A DNA stretch of 64,000 bases from Diphasiastrum complanatum (taxonomy: Eukaryota > Streptophyta > Lycopodiopsida > Lycopodiales > Lycopodiaceae). The stretch lies in assembly GCA_029204225.1 (NCBI GenBank), contig CM055111.1, positions 14,877,861 through 14,941,860 of the forward strand. Direction: 5' to 3'. Both the position numbers and the translations under genes were made by a program. The notes beneath the pieces were generated by a model, which saw only the letters and a list, made by a program, of their open reading frames with translations, was not told the DNA's origin and searched no databases. This document shows positions 24,869 through 36,317 of this stretch, in pieces; position 1 is the stretch's first letter, and every line of letters starts with the position of its first letter.

Positions 24869-25430
24869 GTGTTACCTTTCAGGTCGACGAACGCACCTGC
24901 AACACTCCAGCAATTGATGAACAATTTATTTTATCCATGCATGGGGAAGTTTGTGGTGGTATTCTTAAATTGTATGCTTATCTACAGTAAAACCCTTAAA
25001 GAGCATGTGAATCATATTAAGACTGTCTTGTGGATTCTCAGGCAAGAAAAACTTTATGTGAAGGAATCCAATTGTGAGTTCTTTAAGCATGGTCATAAGA
25101 TCACTCCTTTCAGGCTAAAGATAGACAAAGATAAAATTAAGCCAATTATAGAGTGGCCAATTCAAATAGTCAAACAAGTAAAATCTTTTCTAGGATCTAA
25201 TGTTGTTTTTTTTTAAGATTTATTGAGGAACATGCAAGGTTGTGGCACCTCGTAATAACTTGGCGAAGGGTAGAGTTAACAATAAGAAGAAAAGAGGTCA
25301 ACCTCGTGCGCCTAGTGTATGGAAGGAGGAATTAAATTAATGTTTTTAGAAACTTAAAAGCTTGATTATTTCCAGCCATGTTATAGATTGCAGATCTAGA
25401 ACAACAATCTATCCATTTGATTCAAGATGA
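24869..25430 (+). pseudogene. Ty3/gypsy reverse transcriptase fragment
   Basis: LPFRSTNAPATLQQLMNN.. then GKFVVVFLNCMLIYSKTLKEH, LWILRQEKLYVKESNCEFF and KIKPIIEWP..KSFLG follow the gypsy RT palm and thumb order. The catalytic YxDD is degraded to FLNC. After 25210 the frame shifts, and PRAPSVWKEELN and KLKSLI continue the RT-RNase H connection to about 25400. No LTR adjoins. Confidence 0.85.
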
Positions 25431-25434
25431 ATAA

Positions 25435-26165
25435 TAAAAAGGACTAATCAGACTATGCAAGATATGTTGGGAACATATGTATCTCATAGGCAATCTCATT
25501 GGGAAGATTTCCTCCCTTTGATAGATTTTTAATGGTAGAGAACATTCTGATACAAGTTATAATTCGTGTATGCTTATGTACAGTTAACAACCTAAATTTC
25601 CAGTTGCTAGAGACGAAATCTATTAAGATGTAGAAAGTTGTAGGTTTCTTAAATGATTTGTTGCAAATAGCTTGTGAGAGTATTCATAGTGCTCAAGATA
25701 GGGCTAAACATTAGATTTTAAGATACACGACTGGGCTTATCTTAGAATTCCAATAGATTCTTAGGCTATGCGTACGGGAAAGAATTATAAATGGTCTACA
25801 AGAAGGTATTGTGGACCATTTTCGATTATAAAGAATATCTATTCTTTAGTTTATGGACTCAATCTTTAGGTTAAAACCATGGCTCACACCCGGTATTGCT
25901 ACCTGATGAATCACTGCCATTACCATGCAAAACCCATCGTCATAGGTTTATTGTTTTGGGCCTCACTAGGCCATTAATTATGATAATATACTATGAATCC
26001 CTCAATCCTCACATCCATATAATAAATACACAGGTTGAGTTGGCCCCCTAACCATTTATCAAATTGACTGCATGGTTAGGTACAACTAACTATGGTGAGT
26101 TAAGGGCAAGAGACGTGCATCCCTCCTTAAATGAGTTCAGTCCTTAGAACTTAAAGCTAGTGAAG
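25435..26165. other. No gene recognised
   Basis: Non-coding flank before the 525-bp array. 25700-25860 vaguely resembles copia RNase H (GLILEFQ*ILRLCVREK) but is too decayed to call. Confidence 0.3.
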
Positions 26166-26173
26166 TTCTTCCT

Positions 26174-27746
26174 AAGGCTACCTCCCTGCTGCTTGGAATC
26201 ATCACTCGAATGGCCCATCCATCCAAACAGGTACCTGGTAACTATACAATTACATAATCATTTGATTCTCGAATCGAGTATCCTTTTGGGTTCGAAATTG
26301 ATCCCACCACATTAATCGCTGCAATTGATCTCCCGAACCAAGATGGTCCACTTCATGCAAATTCTTGAATGGGTCTACATGGAAAACACGATGCGTTTGT
26401 AACCAGGGATCCAATCAAGAGCTAACTAATTGTAATGCTTGAGCCTTGTTGATATGCATTACAATCTAAAATTCTTTAGGATTTTCAATTACAGACAATC
26501 TCTGTCAGGTGCATTAATCTCTACAATAAAAGAGAAAATAGTAGAAAACAAATAATTACTCACATTTCCAAGAATCATTGTCTTTGCACATTGTCCTCTC
26601 CTAATGATCAAGTGTTAATTTGTGATTTGTCAATTAGAATGATTAGGATCTGAATCATGATTCGTCAATCATAATTCGTTTAGTGACTTTGTTCCTAAGG
26701 CTATCTCCCTGCTGCTTGGAATCATCACTCGAATGACCCATCCATCCAAACAGGTACCTAGTAACTATATGATTACATAATCGAGTATCCTTTTGGGTTC
26801 GAAAGTGAGCCCATAATCGTTTGATTCTCGAATCGAGTATCCTTTCGGGTTCGAAAGTGATCCCACCAGATGACTCTTTTGATAGCTGCAATTGATCTCC
26901 CGAACCAAGATGGTCCACTTCATGCAAATTTTTCTTGAATGGGTCTACACGGAAAACACGATGCATTTGTAATCAGGGATCCAATCAAGAGCTAACTATT
27001 TGTAATGCTTGAGCCTTGTTGATATGCATTACAATCTAAAATTCTTTAGGATTTTCAATTACAGACAATCTCTGTCAGGTGCATTAATCTCTACAATAAA
27101 AGAGAAAATAGTAGAAAACAAAGAATTACTCACATTTCCATGATCAAGTGTTAATCTGTGATTTGTCAATTAGAATGATTAGGATCTGAATCATGATTCG
27201 TCAATCATAATTCGTTTAGTGACTTTCTTCCCAAGGCTATCTCCCTGCTGCTTGGAATCATCACTCGAATGGCCCATCCATCCAAACAGGTACCTAGTAA
27301 CTACACGATTACATAATCGTTTGATTCTCGAATCGAGTATCCTTTCGGGTTTGAAGGTGATCCCACCAGATGACTCTTTTAATGGCTGCAATTGATCTCC
27401 CGAACCAAGATGGTCCACTTCATGCAAATTTTCTTGAATACCGGGTCTACATGGAAAACACGATGCGTTTGTAACCAGGGATCCATTTAAAGAGCTAACT
27501 AATTGTAATGCTTGTTGATATGCATTGCAATCTAAAATTCTTTAGGATTCTCAATTACAGACAATCTCTATCAGGTGCATTAATCTCTACAATAAAAGAG
27601 AAAATAGTAGAAAACAAAGAATTACTCACATTTCCAAGAATCATTGTCTTTGCACATTGTCCTCTCCTAATGATCAAGTGTTAATTTGTGATTTGTCAAT
27701 TAGAATGATTAAGATCTGAATCATGATTCGTCAATCATAATTCGTT
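26174..27746. repeat. 525-bp tandem array, three copies
   Basis: Units begin with aaggctayctccctgctgctt at 26174, 26697 and 27233 and end ..caatcataattcgttt. Copies are about 95% identical with indels of 10-25 bp; unit 2 has an internal duplication of cgagtatccttttgggttcg. Each unit includes the palindrome ttctcgaatcgag. No coding content was recognised. Confidence 0.92.
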
Positions 27747-27749
27747 GAA

Positions 27750-29180
27750 TTTTGATAACGGGAGAAGAGAATATGTTTAAAAGTGTGAACATTAATTCTT
27801 TCAAAAGATGTATGAGTCACTCTTTAAGTACTTTCCATGAGGAAAGCTTTAAACTTAAAGAATCAAGTCAATCCTAGAATGTTATTGATAAATATGATAT
27901 ACATTAAGATTCACCCAACTAACTCAAATGTAACATAATCATCAATATGCCTATGATTTTTAAATGGTTGATGCATGCAAATTATCCCAATCAAAGGAAT
28001 ATACAGTGTATTCACTTGGTTATGGAATTGTGCAAAACTATCATGATCCCACAATTATTGACCACATAGCATGTCTCAACAGATCTCATGCAATCTATAC
28101 ATGTAACATACTTAATTGAGAATTCTGCAACTCAGTTAACTCTAAGAGAGTATTGTTTCTCAGAGAGTACTATTTTTTAAAATACCAAGCCAAAATCTCT
28201 ATCAAAGATTATTTCAAAAGAATATATTGCTAACAACGAACTTCTTTTCTTGCATCAGCCTCTCATGGATCCTAGTTCCCCACTAAAATCGGGTCGATTA
28301 ACGCAACCGACAAGAATACTAGACTAGATCCAACAAACCACTTCTTGTAACAGAACTTTGTCATTATGATACAAATGAACCAGATTTGTAATCAATAAGT
28401 TCCTAGGTGTACAAGAATAAGTTAAATTTACACATGGATGTGTAGATCCAACTTGCTCTACTTCCCTTACATCTTCTGACCGGATTGATCCTTACAATTT
28501 TTAGAAGGTTCCACCAGTATCCCTGGCCCCAATAAAAGAAGAGTTCGAAAAAACAAAGGCATAAGTGTAACCTTTTAAAGAAAATAAATGAATTTAAAAA
28601 AGAAAGAAAACACCATAGAAAAATAAGGGCAATAGTCTAAGCTCATAAAACACTGGGAAGCAGAAATTTAGATTTTTGGCAGAATGAATCTTTTATATAG
28701 AAGCCTATGGTTGGATAGGAACAAGCATTTGCAATCTAATGTTATGAGTATTGTTTGAATAATATTTGGTATACTAGTCAATTCCAACCCACTGATAGGG
28801 GGACTTCTATAGGTATCAAAATCAAATTTGCTCCTGATGGGAATTCGTTCTTTAGAGGAAAAGGGAATAATTAATATATAACTCTTGCTAACCATTTTTC
28901 AATCCTACATCTGTCATGACAAAGGGGAAAGGTCAAAACCTGGCATCCTTTTCAGTGACCAAAAAGATTTCAAAAAGAATGGAAGTGACAGAAACTTGGC
29001 ATAATACTTCAGAAACCTAGCATAGTACTTCAGTAACTTGGCATAGTATTGTTTAATGAACTCGAAACTGGAAGGTTTTGCATGAGTCATTAGACAGCTT
29101 GGGAGCTTGTAGTAAATCTCTAATTGAACATGTCATTTGAACAAAATAAAATCCTTTGCAACCAAGTAATATAGTGGCCC
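27750..29180. other. No gene recognised
   Basis: AT-rich non-coding; frames are short and without motifs. Confidence 0.4.
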
Positions 29181-29184
29181 ATAC

Positions 29185-29226
29185 TTGCAGCGAATCGCGA
29201 TTTGCTGAGTTCGCGATTCGCTGCAA
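29185..29226. repeat. Perfect 16-bp inverted repeat, GCGAATCGC island
   Basis: ttgcagcgaatcgcga and its inverse tcgcgattcgctgcaa flank a 10-base loop; aatcgtgatt follows. It is one of several islands in the window made of one strand-symmetric word. Confidence 0.85.
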
Positions 29227-29440
29227 GAATCGTGATTAAAAAAAAAAAGAACCAGATTATATAAAATTTGGGCCGCGGCCTCGTGGGCAGAACCGCGCTA
29301 CTAGAGGAGGAGGCAAATTTTTTTTTGATGAGCTATAGGCGTCGGATCTTCGCGTGTGGATAGTCGACAGGCATCTACTCGGCGATACGGAGGTGGTGTG
29401 CACGGTGCCAAGGGGATTTGAGCTTCGTGGAGAGCGAAAC

Positions 29441-29934
29441 TATCATGCCCATGACTGGTCCCGGGTAACGTGTCCACGCTAGGGACTGGTGGACCAACAA
29501 CCCGTAAGTTAATTGTGACTATAAGGGAATTGGGGCCCTTATGTGTACATGGTCATAATTAATGGTTGTAGGCCTAAACACATGGTGGTGGAGTTGGTAT
29601 GGGTCTATCAGTGAGTCATTAGGGAACTGGATGACGTGGCCCAGATAGGCTGCAGAGGTGTCCAATGAGGTGTCACAGTGCACTACTAGTGGTGCATGGG
29701 CCTTGGAGGGTATAAGTATACCTGTTGGGCTCTCACTAGTGTATGCTTGATTTTGTGATTAGTAGCTACATGCTACTGGAGTGACTCCTCTTCATGACTC
29801 TGATTGATCCGTAGCTTGGGGGCTAGATCCGTACAATCTAGGTTTGGTTGGATTGGTTTATCCACCACCTGTTCCATTGTGTTGTTGCTTTGTATGGTAT
29901 GCTTAGACTAGAATCCTGTTGTGAGGACTTTATA
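29441..29934 (+). mobile_element. Solo LTR with TG(A)...TA ends and 5-bp target duplication
   Basis: 494-bp LTR beginning tatcatgccc and ending gaggactttata, flanked by gaaac on both sides (29436-29440 and 29935-29939). A second copy starting tgtcatgccc at 49777 and ending ttgaggactttata at 51083 is followed by the primer binding site, which proves both termini. The LTR has a TATA-like ggtataagtatacc near its middle. The first copy has lost the G of the initial TG. Confidence 0.85.
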
Positions 29935-29944
29935 GAAACGACCA

Positions 29945-30635
29945 GTTCTCGATATTTGGTAAGTGTAGGCTTGATTTTTTGCAAGTGTTGACATTGAGTT
30001 GTAGGCAACCAAATCGAGCATAGTTTGGCGCTAGACCACCTTTCTTCATGCCCACGGTGATTCCTACGGTGTCAATTTCAGCTGTTACGGCATGCCTAGT
30101 GAGATTTGAACACCACATTCCAAATGCTTGTGTATTTTTGCCATTCACAAAATGACTTGTGGGAAACCGATTCAGGTGATGTCTGAGCCTAGAATGCATT
30201 TCCACATGCATTCTAGGCTCAGACATTCTAGGCTCCTGTGACATCCGTTCCGCCCGTATATCACAAATTTCAATTTCCATGCCCTAATTTCATGCTTTTT
30301 AGGGTTTAGGCGTGGAGCATCGTGCAAGTTCCTGCTAGGGGCGTGGTTTAGGCCTAGGCACTGCACTCCTTTACGCCTGCATGGACTCCCATGCTAACGT
30401 CAGTCGCTCGTTATCGCTTATACTGAAATAATTCTATCCCACGTCCTAATCTCATGTGTTTTTTGGCACTTGCTATGATTTGTGAATTGGTATCATTGTG
30501 ATGTATGCTTTGATACTTTGAGCTCTATTTGAGCCCGGTAATGTTGTTCAATGCAGTGTATTTTTTTCTACTGAACATTTGCTTGCTTATTTTTTGTTTG
30601 CAAGTTTGATCTCGTGTTGATACGATGCCAGTGCG
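29945..30635. other. No gene recognised
   Basis: Includes a short inverted repeat gcctagaatgcat / atgcattctaggc around 30187-30230. No domain seen. Confidence 0.35.
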
Positions 30636-30639
30636 GGGC

Positions 30640-32010
30640 CGAGGCCTTTGAACCGAGGTTGAGCTTACCGACGGGGATGTGGCTACACACCATGGCTCAG
30701 GGACCCACAGATGAAGATGCTTGCATTGCGGTGGTCACTTCACTGGATCACTCACCAAGGTTAGGGCTCACTTGCTGCGGGTCAAAGGGCCAGATGGGCA
30801 GGCATTGGGCATATCTGTTTGCCCCAGGATTTTTGATGAGGATATGTAGAGGTCGTCTAGTATGTACGGGCCCGATGCTGCACAACAGGGTTCTAGACAG
30901 GGACAGATAGCAGGAGCAACTACAGGCAAGCAGGCAAGGCTCACAGGCAGGCAGGCAGGCAGGGCCTATTCGGGTACAACAAGGCCTAGTACATCACAGG
31001 CAGGGCATGGTACAGGTACAGGTGCAGGGCATAATACATCACGGGTGGGGCACGGTACAGGTGCAGGGCGGTGTACAAGGTGCAGGGCATGGTACAAGTG
31101 TCAGCAACTTGGGTGTTCATGGAGTTTTGCGCACAGATGGCGGCCGTGGATGCTACATGGACACCTCCCAGGCGAGAGGCACTGCAAGGCAAGTTGCTTC
31201 GTCAGGAGGAGGAGGAGACCATCACGCGGGAGCTGAGTTCCATTCGCTCAACTTGGCAGACGTAAAGTATTTTGTCTGTATTATCTCTTTACATGTGTTT
31301 AGGGTTTACTGGTGGCGTAATTTTTGCATGTGGCTAATGGGTGTTTTGTGGCAGGTATGGATGCACGATATTGAGTGATGGATGGACTGACATCCGTCGG
31401 CGATCCGTCATCAATATCTTGGTTTCTTGCCTGCTTGCCACAGTATCCCTACGACTTTTTACTGGATGTATGTGTTGCTGATCACTTCTATGACCATGCG
31501 CCTGGTCACTTTTGTCACTAGGAAGAGGTGTGTGTTGGCCCTATTCCGCACCTTCTCGACCCTAAACCTGAAGAAGCCAGCACCCACACCCTTTACTTCT
31601 TGGTGCTAGAGCGATTGATAGTAGTGAAGGATGCATTGCGGCGGATGGTTTCCAGCGAGGCCTTTGAGGACTTTAGAGACATCACACATGCAACATTTTC
31701 CGGTCCACTGTGTTCGGTGATGAGTTCTGGACAAGTGCTGAGGAGATTCATGGGGCCCTTCTACCCATTTTCAGAGTGCTGCGCCTGGTAGACCGTGAGG
31801 GGTGCACTCTTGGTCTCATTTACGAGTTCATGGACCGCATCGGCGAGGCGATTCTAACATCACCCTTGGACGAGCACAGGTATGACTCTTCAATGTCTAG
31901 TTTGTTGTTTCTCACTCAAGTTTGATGCGTTTCTTTTATGCTACAGTGCACTGATTATTGTAATTTGTCTGTTGTAGGAGGGATGAGATCTCAAAGATAT
32001 GGGAGGCCAA
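30640..32010 (+). pseudogene. hAT transposase, BED finger and DUF659 region, truncated
   Basis: The frame beginning VELTDGDVATHHG at 30658 gives a BED-type zinc finger, CLHCGGHFTGSLTKVRAHLL..GISVC, with one TGA at 30712. A Gly/Thr/Gln-rich linker coded by a minisatellite (cagggcatggtacaggtaca) fills 30850-31100. The exon ends at 31261; after an intron, exon 31355 onwards opens with YGCTILSDGWTDIRRRSVIN, the DUF659 signature. Further hAT motifs are VVKDALRRMVSSEAFEDF and FWTSAEEIHGALLPIFRVLR up to the donor at 31880; RDEISKIWEAKWVGF follows an acceptor at 31977. Frameshifts occur near 31500 and 31690. The C-terminal dimerisation domain is absent: a LINE starts at about 32020. Confidence 0.8.
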
Positions 32011-32019
32011 ATGGGTTGG

Positions 32020-34250
32020 TTTCTTAGTCAAAGTATTGGGCTTGACAGGGATGTATATTTCACGGTCTACTACTTTCCACTGGAATCTTCGACTTTTGCA
32101 TATATATGGATTTCCCATATGTTGATCTCTCTTCAAATATCCTCCTTTACTCTAAGAGTGGTCACATACTTCTTGTTGGGGATTTTAATGCCAGGACATC
32201 TTCTAGGCAAACAAAGTTTCATGTAGTCAATGATGTCCCATTGAGGATACATGCCTTGGATAGTATGGATATGGGAATTGACAGGATACCTTTTGTTATG
32301 TACGTATATTCCTGCCTCAGTGTGAACATGTTAGACTTGTAAGTTGTAAATTGTCAATATTAAAATGGCTCACATCGGCCTGTGTTGTTTTTAAAAATGT
32401 AAATAGCAGGTTTTTGCTAACTTGTTGTCCTGCTTATATTTGGTATAGCGTACTAGGTCTTAATTTAGAGGCTGTTGGACTGACCTCCTAAAAAGTAGGA
32501 GAGTTGACTGTCAACGAGACACGTGTCATATGCTCATTGGGATACTTGGTCCAGTGCATGAGTGACACGGGTCGGACAGTCCTACTCGCTTGCCAATGTG
32601 TCAGGGTACTGCCAAGTGGCAAGTGTCAATTGTGCATGAGGCTTGCCATGTTTCAACACTAGGAAAGGGTCAGGGTTAAGTGCGTGCTTGAGGATTATGT
32701 ATAAGTGAGCCTAGAGAGAGGCATTCCGCATGATAATCTATGCAGCAGGTGATTGGGAGGAGACTTAGCAACAGTGCTCTTATGTGTTTATGTAAAGATC
32801 AATAAAGTGAAAATTTGGTGCCTACTTTGGTGTGCTTTGAGTTGAATTCAGATAGCTTTGTGATATTTGGTATCAGAGCAGTCCCCTTCCAAGATTGTGT
32901 GGGGTTTGGCATCACTTTCGTATTCAATTAGGGTTTATTGGATGCTAGGTGGGCCAGTGCGCTTCTACAAGAGTGTTTCTAAGCATTTTGAGAGCCCTGA
33001 AGCTTACAAATTGCAGCCCTATGGTGGTGGATTGCTAGTCCTTGGGAAGCCTTTGAGCATCTAGTGTTGTCTAGCCCATTTTTTCTCTTTGCTTTTGTAA
33101 AAATTCATGAAGTTGATGAATGATGTACTCAGACCGTATATGGGTAAAGTTTGTTGTAAACTTTATTCATGATATTTTGACTTATAATGTAGGTGAGGCC
33201 AAGCATGTGACTCACCTTAGGACTGTGATGTCTACCTTGAGGGAAAACAGATTGTTTGCGTTGGGAGGAGACTTAGCAGCTTTGCTTGTGTTTATGTTGA
33301 TAGCTTGCCATGTACTTTGAAGAGAAATCAATAAAGTGGATATTTGGTGCCTACTTTGGGTGCTTTGAGTGAATTCAGATAGCTTCGTGATACCTTCTCA
33401 TGCTAATGGCCCAATCTCTACATATGGTGAGCATTTTCTTCTACTAGGGGAGGCTCATGAGCTTGCCATTTTTTATGGCTCGTCTTGTTGGCCGAGTTGT
33501 AGCGACTATACTTGCCACCCCCATGGTGGTGGCCGTTGTGGACTATTTCATAGGGTCACCATCTCTCATACCCTTTTTATCTATTTTCATTGTTTCTGCC
33601 ATCACATTTTTCGATCATTGTTAAAGAATTGAAAATAGAGATAGAAAGGATCGTTAAATCGAGGTTTACCAACCTAGGAATCCTCGATGGCCTTCTACAA
33701 CTCAAAATAGATCAAAATCAGCAACATGCAATCAACATGCAAGCAACTGTAAAAACATGCAAGCAATCTGAAGAATTCTAGAGGCATGCATGTAAGATGC
33801 ATGGACTAGTACTTGCACATGCAAACAGAAATTGCTAGCAAATTGTAATTTTGTCGACATGCAATCCCCGCAGCATTATACGCAGCAGAGGCATGGTGTT
33901 CAAGCCTCACCCCATCTCATTGGGCCAATATCTCACGCTTACAAATTCTTATGCTATCACATATGATAATGGCTAAGCCCTTTGTCCCACATCAAATCAT
34001 TCTGGCAGAGTTTGCAATCCCACCTCTACGACTTGATGTCATCTTTCATCTTATCACAAATCTACATACACAGTACTATGAGGAGCCATTAGACTTCCAT
34101 TCATAGTTAGATACTCTTATATTAGATTTATTTTGTCATTAGTAATTACACTATATATGCTTTTCTTTATTGTTTTGGAGATGCTTCATATGCTCCCATC
34201 TATACCACACACTTGAGATGTACTCTTTCGTCTTATATGCCTTTTGGCAT
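32020..34250 (+). mobile_element. LINE copy 1a, internally deleted, split by a gypsy element
   Basis: Endonuclease pieces: GLDRDVYFTVYYFP and SGHILLVGDFNARTSSRQ (32030-32250) match the better copy at 36.6 kb. After the LTR insertion, AHELAIFYGSSCWP..SDYTCHPHGGG (33440-33540) gives the endonuclease C-terminus. After a deletion, 33870-34110 carries the post-RT region (ALYAAEAWCSSLTPSHWANI, then PHQIILAEFAIPPLRLDV). 34130-34250 is the family 3' UTR up to the stem-loop ATGCCTTTTGGCAT at 34237. The reverse transcriptase core is missing. Confidence 0.72.
32473..33392 (+). mobile_element. Deleted Ty3/gypsy element inserted in the LINE
   Basis: 5' LTR 32473-32865 (tgttggactgacc ... gctttgtgata), primer binding site TGGTATCAGAGC at 32868, and a truncated 3' LTR 33258-33392 ending gcttcgtgata. 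Between them only part of RT remains: RPYMGKFVVNFIHDILTYN..HVTHLRTVMSTLRENRLFA (33127-33255), with the catalytic FIDD changed to FIHD, joined directly to the LTR. Both LTR copies end in TA. aataaag in both LTRs is a plausible poly(A) signal. Confidence 0.75.
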
Positions 34251-34719
34251 TTTACCTCACAACCATTGATTACTTCCTTCTTTACTAGGCGGAGATCGCG
34301 TGATTTAGTGCATGAGGATGAGGATTATGACGATGATGTGGATGATAGCCGATTACACTTCCCACCATCACGTTACTACCAAGATCACCAGACATCCTAC
34401 ACAGAGACGTACTACTGCACATGCTCATGCTCATAGACGACACCAGCAGGCGCTAGTGCTTTCTCATGTTGCGGCTCACATTACATCTTTCTACGGCATC
34501 AACACAACAGCTGCAGCATCATCACAGTCTTGACAACTTGACATGGATACATAGGATTATTATTATGCACACACTCTCGCATATGTGTCTATTTTAGTTT
34601 GTCCTAGATGTTTTTCTCTATTACAGTTTTGGAAATGTTTTATACGCTCCCATGGGTACCACATACTTGACATGTACGTCATTAGTCTTATATGCCTTTT
34701 GGCATGGGAAAGACATTAA

Positions 34720-34802
<83 letters not shown>
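34251..34802 (+). mobile_element. LINE copy 1b: ORF2 C-terminal tail, 3' UTR and (CT)n tail
   Basis: 5'-truncated copy joined to copy 1a. It has the PIP-box tail QPLITSFF (34260-34283), an acidic stretch (DLVHEDEDYDDDVDD), and in another frame a terminal AAHITSFY (34471-34494). The 3' UTR runs 34550-34705 and ends with stem-loop ATGCCTTTTGGCAT (34692-34705), then aaagacattaataaa and a (CT)40 tail (34723-34802). Confidence 0.72.
34723..34802. repeat. (CT)n tract = LINE 3' tail
   Basis: About 40 CT units directly after the LINE 3' block gacattaataaat. The next LINE copy starts at its end. Confidence 0.9.
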
Positions 34803-34805
<3 letters not shown>

Positions 34806-35352
34806 CCTCCATGCTTCCATCTCCATCACCATCACCATCTCCATCTCCACACTTCCATCTCCACGCAGCCATCATCTCCTCACTGCTTCCATCTCCATGC
34901 AACTCTCACTTCTTTCTAGATTTCTTTGTGGCTAGATCTATCTTTTTTGTGCATGACACTTTCTTGCATCACTTTTAGCTACTCTAAGCTTGTTTCTCAA
35001 GATTTCATTGCTGCTATCCTTTTGCAATAGATCCTCAACAGTTTGAGTTTTGAAAATTTGATTTTTCTCGATCTCAAAATTTTTGCAGTCTGTAAAATCC
35101 GTACAATCAGTACGGATACGTACCACCGTACTGCAAGTACAGTCTAACGGCTATGTAATGCTCTGTCTCACCTTCGATTTGAATCAATTTTCGGGTCAAT
35201 CGGACTTTGTATGCCAAAGTTACGCTCATTTCCGTAAAACTGCTTGATTAGGGTTTTGCTTCCTCTCTCATCTCTCTCCTGCAAATCATCCTACGGCTTC
35301 GTTTCGTCTTCCTCCAGGCTTTGTCTTGCGCACAAAGTGTGCTAAGAAGTTT

Positions 35353-36309
35353 ATGTCTACAGGCTCTTGCAAACGTCTTCGTACTTTGGAAACTGCATCC
35401 ACCATGCCTACCGATTCTGTCAGCGCTCCACCGCCACAGGTCGTTGCTCCGTCCTCAGCAACTGCTATGGGAGACACATGCCACACCTATACGTGGCACA
35501 CCACTCCTGAGAACATCTCGTCGCTAAATGAGTACATGTCTAAGCGATTTGCCGCTTTTCTTTCACAACTCAATGAACTTCGTGAGGATTTGCTTACTAA
35601 GATTGCCACGATTGACGCTCAACAGACTAAAATTGCTTCTCTTCGTGTTGCACTTAGTGCTTTGCAAAGGGACATCATCCCTAATATCTCCCGTGTTGTT
35701 GAGGATACTAAGGCATCCATGAGTAAGCTTCCCCTACTTGAGCGCCAAATACATGACACTGTTGAGTGCACTGCCAGGATTCCCGTTCTTGAACAGTGGC
35801 TTCATGAGAGAGTGAAACATGTACAGAAGGTACCTACTCTTGAGCAAGAAGTATGTGAGACCAAATCATGGGCTTCTATCCTGAGATCATCTACCACCTC
35901 TTCGTCTTCGGTAGCACCCTCCTTAGACACCACGGTACAAAGCGTCTTGGCAGAACAACAACGTCGGGATGACAAAAAGCTCAACTTAAGATTCCGGGGT
36001 CTTCCTACTGAGGGCACAGCACTAGACCAGGTTACCTCTTTGTTTACTTCACGCATGGGGCTCTCAGTTCCAAGTATCCAGTATGCTTGGCACCTCCAGC
36101 ATGATCCGAAGGTATTATTTGTCAAATTCGAAACTATGGACGACCGACAGACAGTTCTTCGTGCGCGTTGTACTCTCCGAGGCATCGATGATGACCTTAC
36201 TCACTGCCAATGGTTACAGCATAAAACTATTATTCAGGAGGCAAGGACAAAACAACAGCGGGTGGTATTTACAAATGGCAACCCTCGCTTTTTCTCCAAG
36301 CATCAATAG
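35353..36309 (+). CDS. LINE ORF1 protein (coiled coil plus RRM-like)
   Basis: An uninterrupted 318-codon frame from ATG 35353 (MSTGSCKRLRTLE) to TAG 36309. Residues about 60-190 form heptad-rich helices (FLSQLNELREDLLTKIATID, and repeated LLERQIHDTVE / VLEQWLHERVK / TLEQEVCETK units). Residues about 215-285 look like the RRM-type domain of LINE ORF1p (KKLNLRFRGLPTEG, then VLFVKFETMDDRQTVLRA). The basic C-terminus WLQHKTIIQEARTKQQRVVF resembles the ORF1p end. ORF1p binds LINE RNA and assists target-primed reverse transcription. It ends just before the endonuclease frame. It is intact although ORF2 is broken, so the copy may be young. The first in-frame ATG was chosen; the open frame extends 27 bases upstream without another. 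Confidence 0.75.
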   Translation: MSTGSCKRLRTLETASTMPTDSVSAPPPQVVAPSSATAMGDTCHTYTWHTTPENISSLNEYMSKRFAAFLSQLNELREDLLTKIATIDAQQTKIASLRVALSALQRDIIPNISRVVEDTKASMSKLPLLERQIHDTVECTARIPVLEQWLHERVKHVQKVPTLEQEVCETKSWASILRSSTTSSSSVAPSLDTTVQSVLAEQQRRDDKKLNLRFRGLPTEGTALDQVTSLFTSRMGLSVPSIQYAWHLQHDPKVLFVKFETMDDRQTVLRARCTLRGIDDDLTHCQWLQHKTIIQEARTKQQRVVFTNGNPRFFSKHQ

Positions 36310-36317
36310 GAAGTTAG

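Noticed and set aside
26285..27370. tRNA-like gggttcgaa words in the 525-bp repeat
   Set aside because: The T-loop-like word has no pairing T-stem, and no acceptor, D or anticodon arms could be placed.
30986..31378. Gly/Thr/Tyr-rich frames on both strands near 31.0-31.3 kb
   Set aside because: Produced by the cagggcatggtacaggtaca minisatellite in the hAT linker; only the frame linking the BED finger to DUF659 is meaningful.
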